From: Pseudomonas veronii | GTDB lineage: Bacteria > Pseudomonadota > Gammaproteobacteria > Pseudomonadales > Pseudomonadaceae | Length of the DNA stretch: 64,000 nt | Assembly (NCBI RefSeq): GCF_001439695.1 | Contig: NZ_JYLL01000003.1 | Span: 186,001 to 250,000, forward strand | Reading direction: 5' to 3' | Shown: positions 1 to 8,700 of the stretch, in pieces | How the letters are laid out: every line of letters begins with the position of its first letter | How positions within the stretch are numbered: position 1 is the first letter of the stretch | Notes under the pieces: generated by a model | Told to the model about the DNA's origin: nothing | What the model saw: the letters and a program-made list of their open reading frames with translations, nothing else | The model's database searches: none | Position numbers and translations under genes: made by a program

Positions 1-352
1 TGCCCAGGGACTTGATGGCGTCGATGATCGGCGCGGTGCTCGGCAGGTCATGGGTGACACCGAGGATGCGGTTGATCAGGTTGAATTCCAACTGCTGCAC
101 ACCGGCAAGCTTGCCCAGTTTGTTCTGGATCAGGGTCTGCTCGGTGGGGCAGTCCATGGCTTCGATGCGGAAGGTGCTCAGGCGCGAATCGGCGCTGGGC
201 GCGGCGCTCAGTTGCACCAACGCCGGGGCTGGCGTGCCGGAGCAGCAGGAACCGGCGTGGCCGTGGTCATGCACCGGTGTCAGTTTTTTCGGCGCATGAG
301 CGTGGTCATGCGCGTGATCGTGCGTGTGCGGGGTGTGATGGGAGTCGCTCAT
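1..352 (-). CDS. cadA: CadA-type heavy-metal P-type ATPase, N-terminal part (cut by window edge)
   Basis: Only the first 117 codons lie in the window; the gene continues beyond base 1. Translated from the ATG at 352, it begins with a His/Asp-rich stretch (HTPHTHDHAHDHAHA) and a Cys-Cys pair (GSCCSG). A heavy-metal-associated domain follows, carrying the metal motif MDCPTEQ and the text QQLEFNLINRILGV. This arrangement is typical of Zn/Cd/Pb-exporting P1B ATPases of the inner membrane. The catalytic DKTGT and the membrane helices are outside the window, so the ATPase call rests on the N-terminus and on the divergent cadR neighbour. A co-regulated metallochaperone is less likely. Confidence 0.8.
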   Translation of the reverse strand, partial: MSDSHHTPHTHDHAHDHAHAPKKLTPVHDHGHAGSCCSGTPAPALVQLSAAPSADSRLSTFRIEAMDCPTEQTLIQNKLGKLAGVQQLEFNLINRILGVTHDLPSTAPIIDAIKSLG

Positions 353-382
353 CTGGTCGCGTCCGTAAGGTGCCTGTTGCCA

Positions 383-413
383 AGTAAAGACCCTGTAGCC
401 ACTATAGGGTCAA
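383..413 (-). promoter_or_regulatory. MerR-type operator and cadA promoter
   Basis: A 21-base imperfect palindrome (390-410, arms ACCCT-TAG and CTA-AGGGT) lies between the divergent cadA and cadR starts. On the minus strand a TTGACC -35 (408-413) and a TTTACT -10 (383-388) are separated by 19 bases. That overlong spacer, filled by the dyad, is the hallmark of MerR-family activation by DNA untwisting. The site should serve cadA directly and may autoregulate cadR. Confidence 0.75.
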
Positions 414-436
414 GCACCCATTTGGAGATTGTTGCG

Positions 437-886
437 ATGAAGATCGGCGAATTGGCCAAGCTGACCGACTGCCCGGTGGAAACCATCCGTTATTACGAGA
501 AGGAAGGCTTGCTGCCACCACCGGCACGTACCGAGGCCAACTACCGCGTGTACACCCAGGCGCACACCGAGCGGCTGGTGTTTATCCGCAACTGCCGCAG
601 CCTGGACATGACCCTGGAAGAAATCCGCAGCCTGCTGGGCTTACGAGACAGCCCGCAGGACCAATGCGAAAACGTGAATGCGCTGATCGACGAGCATATC
701 CACCATGTCAAAGCACGGATCGATGGCCTGTTGGCATTGCAGGAACAGCTGATCGACCTGCGCCAGCGCTGTGGCAGCGGGCCGGAGCTGGATCAGTGCG
801 GGATATTGCAGCGGCTGGAGGTCAGCGGCAGTGTCGCCGCCAGCGAGGCTGAGCCTTCGCATGTGGGCAGAAGCCATGGGCATTAA
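437..886 (+). CDS. cadR: Cd(II)/Pb(II)-responsive MerR-family regulator CadR
   Basis: A 149-residue MerR-family activator. The winged helix-turn-helix begins MKIGELAKLTDC with the signature VETIRYYEKEGLLPPP (residues 14-29). A dimerisation coiled coil follows at about residues 75-110. Likely metal ligands are C77, C112 and C121, and the tail is His-rich (HVGRSHGH). This cysteine layout fits the CadR/PbrR branch rather than mercury MerR or ZntR. An in-frame upstream extension exists, but the ATG at 437 begins the conserved family N-terminus. It is divergent from cadA across the operator at 390-410, which supports local control of the exporter. Confidence 0.93.
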   Translation: MKIGELAKLTDCPVETIRYYEKEGLLPPPARTEANYRVYTQAHTERLVFIRNCRSLDMTLEEIRSLLGLRDSPQDQCENVNALIDEHIHHVKARIDGLLALQEQLIDLRQRCGSGPELDQCGILQRLEVSGSVAASEAEPSHVGRSHGH

Positions 887-910
887 TTCAGCCTGGTAAC
901 CGAATCAAAG

Positions 911-938
911 TGTGGGAGGGGACTTGCTCCCTCCCACA
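911..938. repeat. REP palindrome (GTGGGAGG family)
   Basis: A near-perfect 12-base inverted repeat with a CTTG centre sits between the convergent ends of cadR and thyA. It belongs to the GTGGGAGG/CCTCCCAC family seen repeatedly in this window. It may also act as a shared transcription-end hairpin, though it has no T-tract. Confidence 0.85.
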
Positions 939-968
939 CAAGCCCACACCTTTAGACTGAGGCAGGCT

Positions 969-1802
969 TTAGATGGCGACGTCGGCTTTAATGCTTGGGT
1001 CAGCGTTGTAACCGACGATTTCGAAGTCTTCGAACTTGTAGTCATAGATCGACGCAGGCTTACGCTTGATCACCAATTCCGGCAGCTTCTTCGGCGTGCG
1101 CGCCAGTTGGGTCTGGATCTGTTCCATGTGGTTGCTGTAGGCGTGGGTGTCGCCGGTGGTGACGATGATCTCGTGGGGGATCAGGTCGCACTGCTGGGCC
1201 AGCATGTGGGTCAGCAGCGCCAGCGCGGCGGTGTTGTACGGCAGGCCGAGGAATACGTCGGAGCTGCGGATATACAACTGCATCGACAGATGGCCGTCAT
1301 GCACGAACGCCTGGTACAGCAGGTGGCACGGCGGCAGGGCCTGCTTGCCGTTGCGCGCATTTTCCTGGGGGCTCTTGGTCTCGTCCGGCAGGTACTCGAC
1401 GTTCCAGCCGTGGAACAGGATGCGGCGGCTGTTGGGGTTGGTCTTCAGCGTCTCGACCATGTAGTCGATCTGATTGATCGTGCCGCCGTCCTTGGTCGGC
1501 CAGGCGGTCCACTGCTCGCCGTACACCGGGCCCAGATCACCGTCTTCGGTGGCCCACTCGTCCCAGATACGCACGCCGTTCTCGTTCAGCCACTTGATGT
1601 TGGTGTTGCCGCTCAACATCCAGATCAATTCGTTGGCGATGCTTTTGAAGTGAAGCTTCTTGGTGGTCAGCAACGGGAAGCCGTCGGCCAAGTTATGCCG
1701 ATACTGACGGGCAAACACAGCCTTGGTGCCGGTGCCGGTGCGGTCGCCCTTGGTCAGGCCATTGGTCACGACGTCGTTCAGTAGTTCGAGATATTGCTTC
1801 AT
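969..1802 (-). CDS. thyA: Thymidylate synthase
   Basis: Makes dTMP from dUMP using methylene-tetrahydrofolate, in the cytosol. At 277 residues it is slightly longer than the E. coli enzyme (264). Visible landmarks are the phosphate-binding loop GDRTGTGT (19-26), the Arg pair in [16 protein letters not shown] (R126-R127), the catalytic Cys in LPPCHLLYQ (C159), and the dUMP/folate segment FLGLPYN. It lies 52 bases downstream of lgt on the same strand, the lgt-thyA order common in proteobacteria, so the two are probably cotranscribed. Confidence 0.98.
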   Translation of the reverse strand: MKQYLELLNDVVTNGLTKGDRTGTGTKAVFARQYRHNLADGFPLLTTKKLHFKSIANELIWMLSGNTNIKWLNENGVRIWDEWATEDGDLGPVYGEQWTAWPTKDGGTINQIDYMVETLKTNPNSRRILFHGWNVEYLPDETKSPQENARNGKQALPPCHLLYQAFVHDGHLSMQLYIRSSDVFLGLPYNTAALALLTHMLAQQCDLIPHEIIVTTGDTHAYSNHMEQIQTQLARTPKKLPELVIKRKPASIYDYKFEDFEIVGYNADPSIKADVAI

Positions 1803-1854
1803 GTCATTACCCGTATCGGTGCAGCCGAGACCTCGCAGGCCTCGGCATTCGAAT

Positions 1855-2667
1855 TCAAAGCGCGGTGTTCTTCAACGGTTGCGGACGGTTGTACGCCCAC
1901 CACAGCAGGCCCAGGCCGACGATGATCATCGGCAGACTGAGGATCTGGCCCATAGTCACCCAACCGAACGCCAGGTAGCCCAGTTGCGCATCCGGGACGC
2001 GCACGAACTCGACGACAAAACGGAAGATGCCGTAGAACAACGCGAACATACCCGACACAGCCATGGTCGGCCGTGGCTTGCGCGAGAAAATGTACAGAAT
2101 GAGGAACAGTGCCACACCTTCCAGGGCGAACTGGTACAGCTGCGACGGATGGCGCGGCAATTGCGCCGGGTCGCTGAACGGCGGGAACACCATGGCCCAC
2201 GGCACGTCGGTCGGCTTGCCCCACAGTTCGGCATTGATGAAGTTACCGATACGCCCGGCGCCCAGGCCGATCGGCACCAGCGGCGCAACGAAGTCCATCA
2301 GCTCGAAGAACGACTTGCCGTTGCGACGGCCAAACCACCAGGCGGCGAGCATCACGCCGATAAACCCACCGTGGAAGGCCATGCCGCCCTTCCATACCTC
2401 GAAGATCAGCGTCGGGTTGGCGATGTAGGCGGGCAAGTCGTAAAACAGCACATACCCCAGGCGTCCGCCGACGATGACCCCCATCGACAACCAGAACACC
2501 ATGTCGGAGAGTTTCTCCTTGGTCCAGGTCGGGTCGAAACGGTTCAGGCGCCGGGAAGCCAGCAGCCAGGCGCCGCCGATGCCGATCAGGTACATCAACC
2601 CGTACCAGTGGATTTTCAGCGGACCGATGGCCAGGGCCACCGGGTCGATCTGCGGGTAAGGCAGCAT
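1855..2667 (-). CDS. lgt: Prolipoprotein diacylglyceryl transferase
   Basis: Transfers diacylglycerol from phosphatidylglycerol to the lipobox Cys of pre-lipoproteins in the inner membrane; this is the first step of lipoprotein maturation. The 270-residue protein has about seven hydrophobic helices. It carries the essential HGGF (99-102) and the Lgt signature [13 protein letters not shown] (138-150). A GAGG-like ribosome site precedes the ATG at 2667. It is followed by thyA and preceded on the same strand by a TauE-like exporter. Confidence 0.97.
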   Translation of the reverse strand: MLPYPQIDPVALAIGPLKIHWYGLMYLIGIGGAWLLASRRLNRFDPTWTKEKLSDMVFWLSMGVIVGGRLGYVLFYDLPAYIANPTLIFEVWKGGMAFHGGFIGVMLAAWWFGRRNGKSFFELMDFVAPLVPIGLGAGRIGNFINAELWGKPTDVPWAMVFPPFSDPAQLPRHPSQLYQFALEGVALFLILYIFSRKPRPTMAVSGMFALFYGIFRFVVEFVRVPDAQLGYLAFGWVTMGQILSLPMIIVGLGLLWWAYNRPQPLKNTAL

Positions 2668-2733
2668 TGCGACTCCTCGTTAAATCATTCGTTATGGCGA
2701 CCGGGACCATGCCCGGGCGCGATTAAGGCTGCG

Positions 2734-3516
2734 TTACAGCAAGAAATTCAAACCCACGCAAAACAGCAGCCCGGCAAACAGGCGTTTGAGCAAGCGCGGC
2801 GACAAACGGTGCGCCAGGCGCGCGCCGAAGCGGGCAAACACCATGCTGGTCAGGGCAATGCCCAGCAGCGCCGGCAAATACACGAACCCTAGACTATGAG
2901 CGGGCAGCAGCGGGTCATGCCAGCCCAGAATCATGAAACTTAATGCACTGGCCAGCGCAATCGGCAGCCCGCAGGCCGACGAAGTGGCCACCGCTTGCTG
3001 CATCGGCACGCTGCGCCAGGTCAAAAACGGCACGGTCAGCGAACCGCCGCCAATCCCGAAAATCGCCGAGGCCCAGCCGATCACCGTGCCCGCCAGGGTC
3101 AGACCGAGCTTGCCCGGCACCGTTCGACTGGCCTTGGGCTTGACCTCCAGGGCCAACTGCACGGCGATGATCAGCGCGAACACGCCGATGATCTTCTGCA
3201 AGTGGGGGCCGGAAATCGCCTCGGCGGTCAGCGCGCCAAAACCGGCGCCGATCAGGATGCCCACGGTCATCCACACAAAGATCGGCCAGCGCACCGCGCC
3301 CCGTCGATGGTGCTCACGCACGGCATTGATCGAGGTGAAGATGATCGTCGCCAGGGACGTGCCCACGGCCAGGTGGGTCAGCACCTGCGGGTCGAAGCCC
3401 TGCAAGGTGAAGCTGAACACCAGCACCGGCACGATAATGATCCCGCCGCCCACGCCAAACAGCCCGGCGAGCACCCCGGCACAGGCGCCCAGCAGTAAAT
3501 ACAGCAGAAATTCCAT
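2734..3516 (-). CDS. TauE/SafE-family membrane transporter (UPF0721)
   Basis: A 260-residue polytopic membrane protein with about eight hydrophobic segments and the TauE/SafE hallmark repeats: GLFGVGGGIIIVPVL near the N-terminus and AIFGIGGGSLTVPFL in the middle. The family exports sulfite, sulfoacetate and related anions; the substrate here is unknown. The ATG at 3516 was chosen because a G-rich ribosome site (GGGGGC) precedes it at normal spacing. A TTG four codons upstream is possible. It is probably transcribed with lgt and thyA. Confidence 0.88.
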   Translation of the reverse strand: MEFLLYLLLGACAGVLAGLFGVGGGIIIVPVLVFSFTLQGFDPQVLTHLAVGTSLATIIFTSINAVREHHRRGAVRWPIFVWMTVGILIGAGFGALTAEAISGPHLQKIIGVFALIIAVQLALEVKPKASRTVPGKLGLTLAGTVIGWASAIFGIGGGSLTVPFLTWRSVPMQQAVATSSACGLPIALASALSFMILGWHDPLLPAHSLGFVYLPALLGIALTSMVFARFGARLAHRLSPRLLKRLFAGLLFCVGLNFLL

Positions 3517-3637
3517 GGGAGCCCCCAAACCAAGTCCGGCATGTTAACGGATGGAAGGCATGCGACCCAACTGGATACGATGGAACGCCCGCGCCAGTGT
3601 AGGTAGAGTGGCCAAACACACAAAGGGAGATCGCCTG

Positions 3638-4384
3638 ATGTGCCTGATTGTTTTCGCCTGGCGGCCGGGCCATGCCCAACCGCTGATCGTCGCGGCCAAC
3701 CGTGACGAGTTCTACGCCCGCCCCAGCCTGCCGCTGGCCCAATGGCCGGATGCGCCTGCCGTCTATGCCGGCCGCGACCAGGAAGCGGGCGGCACCTGGC
3801 TGGGGGTGAACGCCGACGGGCGATTTGCCGCCCTGACCAATATCCGCGACCCGCACCAGCCGCCGGCCCGCAAGTCGCGTGGGGAATTGGTGGCGCGGTT
3901 TCTCAGCGGTTCGCTGCCGCTTGAGCAGTATTTGGCGGAGATCAACGGCCGCGCGATTGAATATGCCGGGTTCAACCTGTTGGTGGGCACGCGGGAGGAG
4001 CTGTGGCATTACAACGCCCGCGACAGCGTGCCTACGCAGCTGCCCGCCGGGGTGTACGGCCTTTCCAATGCAGGGCTCGACACGCCATGGCCGAAATTGC
4101 TCAAGGCCAAGGCAGCGCTGGGCGAGGTACTGGAGAACCCGCAGCCGGAAACCTTGCTGGATATCTTGAGCGACCCGCAGACCGCGCCGTTTGCCGACTT
4201 GCCGGACACCGGCGTGGGCTTGGCGACCGAGAGTTTGCTATCAAGCGTATTTATCGCCAGCCCCAGTTATGGGACACGGGCGAGTACAGCGCTGATTGTG
4301 AATGCGGACGGCACGCGGCAGATGGTGGAGCGCAGTTTTGGGCCGCACGGTGGGCGGCTCGGCGAAGTCGAACTCAACCTGTAG
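3638..4384 (+). CDS. NRDE (TANGO2-like) family protein
   Basis: A 248-residue protein starting MCLIVFAW, with the family-naming motif NRDEF (about 22-26) and GGTWLGVN. The conserved Cys2 suggests an Ntn-hydrolase-like fold, but no reaction is established for bacterial members. The ATG at 3638 follows a strong AAAGGGAGA site, and the upstream in-frame extension lacks conservation signs. It is divergent from the TauE-like gene, and a REP pair follows its stop codon. Confidence 0.85.
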   Translation: MCLIVFAWRPGHAQPLIVAANRDEFYARPSLPLAQWPDAPAVYAGRDQEAGGTWLGVNADGRFAALTNIRDPHQPPARKSRGELVARFLSGSLPLEQYLAEINGRAIEYAGFNLLVGTREELWHYNARDSVPTQLPAGVYGLSNAGLDTPWPKLLKAKAALGEVLENPQPETLLDILSDPQTAPFADLPDTGVGLATESLLSSVFIASPSYGTRASTALIVNADGTRQMVERSFGPHGGRLGEVELNL

Positions 4385-4540
4385 GAGCGAGCTTGCTCGC
4401 GAAAAACGCCAACGATGACGCGCGCCCCCCTGAATGCACGCGGTACCCTCAGGTTTTTCGCGAGCAAGCTCGTGTGCTGACTGACACTCCGTAATCGGGG
4501 GCAAGTCGAGTCGTCGCACCGCCCCTCCCACATTTTTGAT
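4381..4540. repeat. Composite REPIN joining two REP families
   Basis: The block opens with a GTAGGAGCGAGCTTGCTCGCGAA palindrome (4381-4403) and has the inverted partner at about 4453-4472. It then runs directly into GTGCTGACTGACACTC (about 4472-4489), TCGGGGGCAAG and CCCCTCCCACATTT (ending near 4540), which is the right half of the other REPIN type seen complete at 20024-20117. An unrelated 16-base stretch interrupts that second palindrome. The arrangement suggests one repeat recombined into another. Confidence 0.75.
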
Positions 4541-4552
4541 CGGCGCCAGGTT

Positions 4553-6832
4553 TTAGAGGGTCTTGGCAGAGGCCGGGTTGATCATCCGCGTCAACCCCAG
4601 GTTCTTCAGCGCCAGTTGCAGCGAGCTGTGGATAACTTGCGGGTTGTCGATGGTCATCAGCTCGGCCAGCAGTTCCTTGGCCATGCTCAGGTTGACCTGG
4701 CGCAGCAGCCACTTCACCTTCGGCAAGTTGGTGGCGTTCATCGACAGGCTGTCAAAGCCCATCGCCATCAACAGCACCGCTGCCGCCGGATCGCCGGCCA
4801 TTTCCCCGCAGATGCTCACCGGCTTGCCTTCGGCATGGGCGTCGCGCACCACATGTTGCAGCGCTTGCAGCACCGCCGGGTGCAGGTAGTCGTAGAGGTC
4901 GGCCACCCGTGGGTTGTTGCGGTCCACGGCCAGCAGGTATTGGGTCAGGTCGTTGGAGCCCACCGACAGGAAGTCGACCTGCCGCGCCAGTTCCTTGGCC
5001 TGGTACACCGCCGCCGGAATTTCGATCATCACGCCGATCGGCGGCATCGGTACGTCGGCGCCTTCGTCGCGCACCTCGCCCCAGGCGCGGTGGATCAGGT
5101 GCAGGGCTTCTTCCAGCTCATGGGTGCCGGAGATCATCGGCAGCAGGATGCGCAGGTTGTTCAGGCCTTCGCTGGCCTTGAGCATGGCGCGGGTTTGTAC
5201 GAGGAAAATTTCCGGGTGGTCGAGGGTGACGCGAATCCCGCGCCAGCCGAGGAAGGGGTTGTCTTCCTTGATCGGGAAATACGACAGTGACTTATCGCCG
5301 CCAATGTCCAGGCTGCGCATCGTCACCGGCAACGGATGGAAGGCGGACAGTTGCTCGCGATAAATCGCCAGTTGCTCCTTCTCGCTCGGAAAGCGCTGGT
5401 TGATCATGAACGGCACTTCGGTGCGGTACAGCCCCACCCCTTCGGCGCCGCGTTGTTGCGCGCGGGCCACATCGGCGAGCAGGCCGGTGTTGACCAGCAG
5501 CGGCACGCGATGCCCGTCGAGGGTCACGCAGGGCAGTTCGCGCAAGGCGTCGAGGCCCTGGGACAGCTGGCGTTCCTCTTCCACCACCTCGGCGTACTGC
5601 TTGCGCATCACTTCGCTGGGGTTGGTGAACACCTCGCCACGGTTGCCGTCGACGATCATTTCGATGCCGTCGACCTTGGAATACGGCAGGTCCACCAGGC
5701 CCATCACCGTCGGAATGCCCATGGCCCGGGCCAGGATCGCGACGTGGGAGTTGCCCGAACCGAGCACCGAGATCAGGCCCACCAGTTTGCCTTCCGGCAC
5801 TTCGCCGAGCATGGTGGCGGTCAGTTCTTCACTGATCAGGATGGTGTTGTCGGGGTAGACCAGGTTGGTGGAACGGTCTTCCTGCAAGTAAGCGAGCAGA
5901 CGGCGACCGAGGTCGCGCACATCCGAGGCGCGCTCGCGCAGGTAGGCGTCGTCCATCAATTCGAAACGGTTGACGTGATCGGAGACCACCTGGCGCAGCG
6001 CGCCCTGGGCCCACTGGCCGGTCTTGATCACGTTTTTGACTTCGCTGCCCAGCGACGCGTCATCCAGCATCATCTGGTACACCTCGAACAGCGCTCGCTC
6101 TTCGGGGCGCAGTTGGGTGGCGAGCTTGTTCGACAGGTTGCGCATGTCGGCGCGCACGCCTTCCAGGGCGGTCTTGAACAGTTTGATTTCGGCGTCGATG
6201 TCGCTGACGGTCTTGTCCGGCACCACATCGAGGTCGGCCGGCGGCAACATGACCACGGCCGTACCGACGGCCGCACCTGGCGAGCCCGGTACGCCGACGA
6301 ACTTGGCTTCCTGGATGCCCTTGCCCTGGCGCCCCAGGCCGCGAATCGAGCCGGTGGCTTCGGCATGGGCGATCACCCCGGCCAATTGCGCGCTCATTGT
6401 CACGAGGAAGGCTTCTTCGCCTTCGTCGAACTGGCGGCGTTCTTTCTGCTGGATGACCAACACGCCGACAACGCGGCGGTGGTGAATGATCGGCGCGCCG
6501 AGGAACGAGGCGTAGCGCTCTTCGCCGGTTTCGGCAAAGTAGCGATAACGCGGGTGATCAGCCGCGTTTTCAAGGTTCAGGGGTTCTTCACGCGTCCCTA
6601 CCAAGCCCACCAGACCTTCATTGGGCGCCATGCTGACCTTGCCGATGGAGCGCTTGTTCAAGCCCTCGGTCGCCATCAGCACAAAACGGTTGGTCTCGGG
6701 GTCCAGCAGGTAAACCGAGCAGACCTGGCTGCCCATGGCTTCCTTGACGCGCAACACAATAATCCCCAACGCCGCCTTGAGATCCTTGGCGGAGTTAACT
6801 TCCTGGACGATCTTGCGCAGCGTATTGAGCAT
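4553..6832 (-). CDS. ptsP: Phosphoenolpyruvate-protein phosphotransferase PtsP (EI-Ntr)
   Basis: First enzyme of the nitrogen phosphotransferase relay, passing phosphate from PEP to NPr and then to PtsN. The 759-residue protein has an N-terminal GAF sensor domain (about 1-165) that distinguishes PtsP from sugar-PTS enzyme I. A linker with VPGSPGAAVG follows, then the phospho-histidine segment LGSGNSHVAILARAMG (H363). The C-terminal PEP-binding barrel has ICGEMAGD near 700. It sits 22 bases downstream of rppH on the same strand; the rppH-ptsP operon is conserved in gammaproteobacteria. Confidence 0.97.
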   Translation of the reverse strand: MLNTLRKIVQEVNSAKDLKAALGIIVLRVKEAMGSQVCSVYLLDPETNRFVLMATEGLNKRSIGKVSMAPNEGLVGLVGTREEPLNLENAADHPRYRYFAETGEERYASFLGAPIIHHRRVVGVLVIQQKERRQFDEGEEAFLVTMSAQLAGVIAHAEATGSIRGLGRQGKGIQEAKFVGVPGSPGAAVGTAVVMLPPADLDVVPDKTVSDIDAEIKLFKTALEGVRADMRNLSNKLATQLRPEERALFEVYQMMLDDASLGSEVKNVIKTGQWAQGALRQVVSDHVNRFELMDDAYLRERASDVRDLGRRLLAYLQEDRSTNLVYPDNTILISEELTATMLGEVPEGKLVGLISVLGSGNSHVAILARAMGIPTVMGLVDLPYSKVDGIEMIVDGNRGEVFTNPSEVMRKQYAEVVEEERQLSQGLDALRELPCVTLDGHRVPLLVNTGLLADVARAQQRGAEGVGLYRTEVPFMINQRFPSEKEQLAIYREQLSAFHPLPVTMRSLDIGGDKSLSYFPIKEDNPFLGWRGIRVTLDHPEIFLVQTRAMLKASEGLNNLRILLPMISGTHELEEALHLIHRAWGEVRDEGADVPMPPIGVMIEIPAAVYQAKELARQVDFLSVGSNDLTQYLLAVDRNNPRVADLYDYLHPAVLQALQHVVRDAHAEGKPVSICGEMAGDPAAAVLLMAMGFDSLSMNATNLPKVKWLLRQVNLSMAKELLAELMTIDNPQVIHSSLQLALKNLGLTRMINPASAKTL

Positions 6833-6854
6833 GGCTCGGGGTCGAACTCCGTCG

Positions 6855-7334
6855 TCAGTCGCGCGTTAAAAGGCGCGGGGCAAGCTCTTTGAGAGCGCGA
6901 CGATAAACCTCGCGCTTGAATGTCACCACCTGGCCCAACGGATACCAATAACTGACCCAACGCCAGCCATCGAACTCCGGTTTACCGGTCAAATCCATCC
7001 GCACCCGCTGCTCGTTGGAGATCAGGCGCAGGAGAAACCATTTCTGCTTCTGGCCGATACACAGCGGTTGGCTGTGGGTACGCACCAGGCGTTGCGGCAA
7101 ACGATAACGCAACCAGCCACGGGTACAGGCCAAAATTTGCACATCTTCGCGCTCAAGGCCGACTTCTTCGTTCAACTCGCGGTACAAGGCGTCTTCAGGG
7201 GTTTCGTCAGGGTTGATCCCACCTTGAGGAAACTGCCAGGCATCTTGGTTGATTCGGCGAGCCCATAGGACCTGTCCGGAATCATTCGTAAGAATAATCC
7301 CGACATTAGGACGGAAACCATCGGGGTCGATCAC
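6855..7334 (-). CDS. rppH: RNA pyrophosphohydrolase (Nudix)
   Basis: Removes pyrophosphate from 5' triphosphate mRNA ends and so triggers RNase E decay. The 159-residue protein carries a full Nudix box, GGIN-x5-E through REL-x2-EVG (residues 38-60). I start it at the GTG at 7334 (product begins [12 protein letters not shown]), preceded by GCGAGG. This gives the usual family length; the longer ORF would add 20 residues not seen in relatives. It is followed by ptsP. Confidence 0.95.
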   Translation of the reverse strand: MIDPDGFRPNVGIILTNDSGQVLWARRINQDAWQFPQGGINPDETPEDALYRELNEEVGLEREDVQILACTRGWLRYRLPQRLVRTHSQPLCIGQKQKWFLLRLISNEQRVRMDLTGKPEFDGWRWVSYWYPLGQVVTFKREVYRRALKELAPRLLTRD

Positions 7335-7477
7335 GGCAACAACCTCGCAAACGCATGTCGTCGCATTGTTCCACAAAGGTTGTTCCAGCGGCAACGAGGC
7401 TTCTTAGCTTATGTGCAGTCTTGTGAAAAGACCGTATTCTGGACGCCTTTTTACAGACTTTTCAGCGGGTAACTGTA

Positions 7478-8134
7478 ATGCGCCTGGCTTTATTCGACTT
7501 GGACAACACGCTTCTGGGGGGTGACAGCGATCACGCCTGGGGCGATTACCTCTGTGAACGCGGATTTCTCGACCCGGTGACCTACAAGGCACGCAACGAC
7601 GAATTCTATCAGGACTACCTGGCCGGCCAGCTGGATAACGCGGCCTACCTGAATTTTTGCCTGGAAATCCTCGGCCGCACCGAAATGGCCCAATTGGAGG
7701 CATGGCACAACGACTACATGCGCGACTGCATCGAGCCGATCATGCTGCCGCAGGCATTTGAACTGCTGGCCAAGCACCGCGCCGCTGGCGACAAGCTGGT
7801 GATCATCACCGCGACCAACCGCTTCGTCACCGCGCCAATTGCCGCACGCCTGGGCGTAGACGCCCTGATCGCCACCGAATGCGAGATGGAAGACGGCCGC
7901 TACACCGGGCGCAGCACCGATGTGCCGTGCTTTCGCGAAGGCAAGGTGACGCGCCTGAACCGTTGGCTGGAAGAAACCGGGCACAGCCTGGAAGACAGCT
8001 ACTTCTACAGCGATTCGATGAATGACTTGCCGCTGCTGGAGCAGGTGACGTATCCGATCGCGGTAGACCCGGACCCGAATCTGCGGGCTGAGGCTGAAAA
8101 ACGCGGCTGGCCGGTGATTACGCTGCGGAGCTGA
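7478..8134 (+). CDS. HAD-superfamily IB hydrolase (SerB-like phosphatase)
   Basis: A 218-residue phosphatase-type HAD protein. Motif I is [11 protein letters not shown] (nucleophile D7, acid D9), motif II is IITATNRF, motif III is around FREGKVTRL, and motif IV is [11 protein letters not shown]. Subfamily IB enzymes dephosphorylate small metabolites such as phosphoserine or histidinol phosphate; the sequence does not settle the substrate. It is divergent from rppH, with about 140 bases between starts. A REPIN follows the stop codon. Confidence 0.88.
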   Translation: MRLALFDLDNTLLGGDSDHAWGDYLCERGFLDPVTYKARNDEFYQDYLAGQLDNAAYLNFCLEILGRTEMAQLEAWHNDYMRDCIEPIMLPQAFELLAKHRAAGDKLVIITATNRFVTAPIAARLGVDALIATECEMEDGRYTGRSTDVPCFREGKVTRLNRWLEETGHSLEDSYFYSDSMNDLPLLEQVTYPIAVDPDPNLRAEAEKRGWPVITLRS

Positions 8135-8140
8135 TGGCCC

Positions 8141-8224
8141 TATCGGGGGCAAGCCCCCTCCCACATTTAACTGCATTTCAACGGATGTACGCGGTTAAAT
8201 GTGGGAGGGAGCTTGCTCCCGATG
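8141..8224. repeat. REPIN (paired GTGGGAGG REPs)
   Basis: Two REP palindromes in inverted orientation (8141-8167 and 8195-8224) enclose a spacer with a further ATTTAAC/GTTAAAT pairing. The whole unit can fold into one long hairpin between the convergent HAD and DUF2269-like genes. Confidence 0.85.
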
Positions 8225-8245
8225 CAGACAACTCGGTCCCAAGCC

Positions 8246-8659
8246 TTAAACCGGCTTGGCCCCCATCAACCCCGCAATCGCCACAAACCCCACCAGGCTG
8301 ACCACCGCCAATGCCAAGGTGAAATTCAGGCTACCGCCCTCGCCCTTGCGCAAGCGATTGAGCCGCGCCACCAGCCAGAACCAGCACAGCGCCGCGACGG
8401 TGTAGAGCAGGCTGGAACCCAGGATCCAGGTCTGCCCCAGCGGCCAGCCGACCAGATGCACCAGCCACCAGCCGGTAAACGGCATGCTGATCAGGCAGAT
8501 CCCCATCAACAACCATACGAACGCCCACGGGCGCTGCACGGTGATCGCCGGGCCGGCGCTGCGTTTGCGCCAGGCCAGCAGCGCCAGGCCGAGGCCGCTG
8601 AGCAGCAGCAACACAGTCGCCGCCATGTGGATAACTTTGAGGGTGGTCAGGGTTTCCAT
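8246..8659 (-). CDS. DUF2269-like integral membrane protein
   Basis: A 137-residue protein with about four hydrophobic helices. The first starts at KVIHMAATVLLLLSGLGLALL; later segments include WAFVWLLMGICLISMPFTG and TLALAVVSLVGFVAIAG. The layout resembles DUF2269 (predicted integral membrane) proteins of unknown function. The ATG at 8659 is preceded by AAGGAAGA. It lies between the HAD gene and ilvA, and no operon partner is evident. Confidence 0.7.
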   Translation of the reverse strand: METLTTLKVIHMAATVLLLLSGLGLALLAWRKRSAGPAITVQRPWAFVWLLMGICLISMPFTGWWLVHLVGWPLGQTWILGSSLLYTVAALCWFWLVARLNRLRKGEGGSLNFTLALAVVSLVGFVAIAGLMGAKPV

Positions 8660-8700
8660 GTGTCGTCTTCCTTAAAGGCCGCCCCAATCAGCGTAGTCGC

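Noticed and set aside
5336..6892. A 518-codon ORF opposite ptsP, and similar long ORFs opposite spuC, spuB, ilvA and the flavoprotein gene
   Set aside because: They are antisense shadows produced by high-GC third positions; the opposite strands encode clear conserved proteins.
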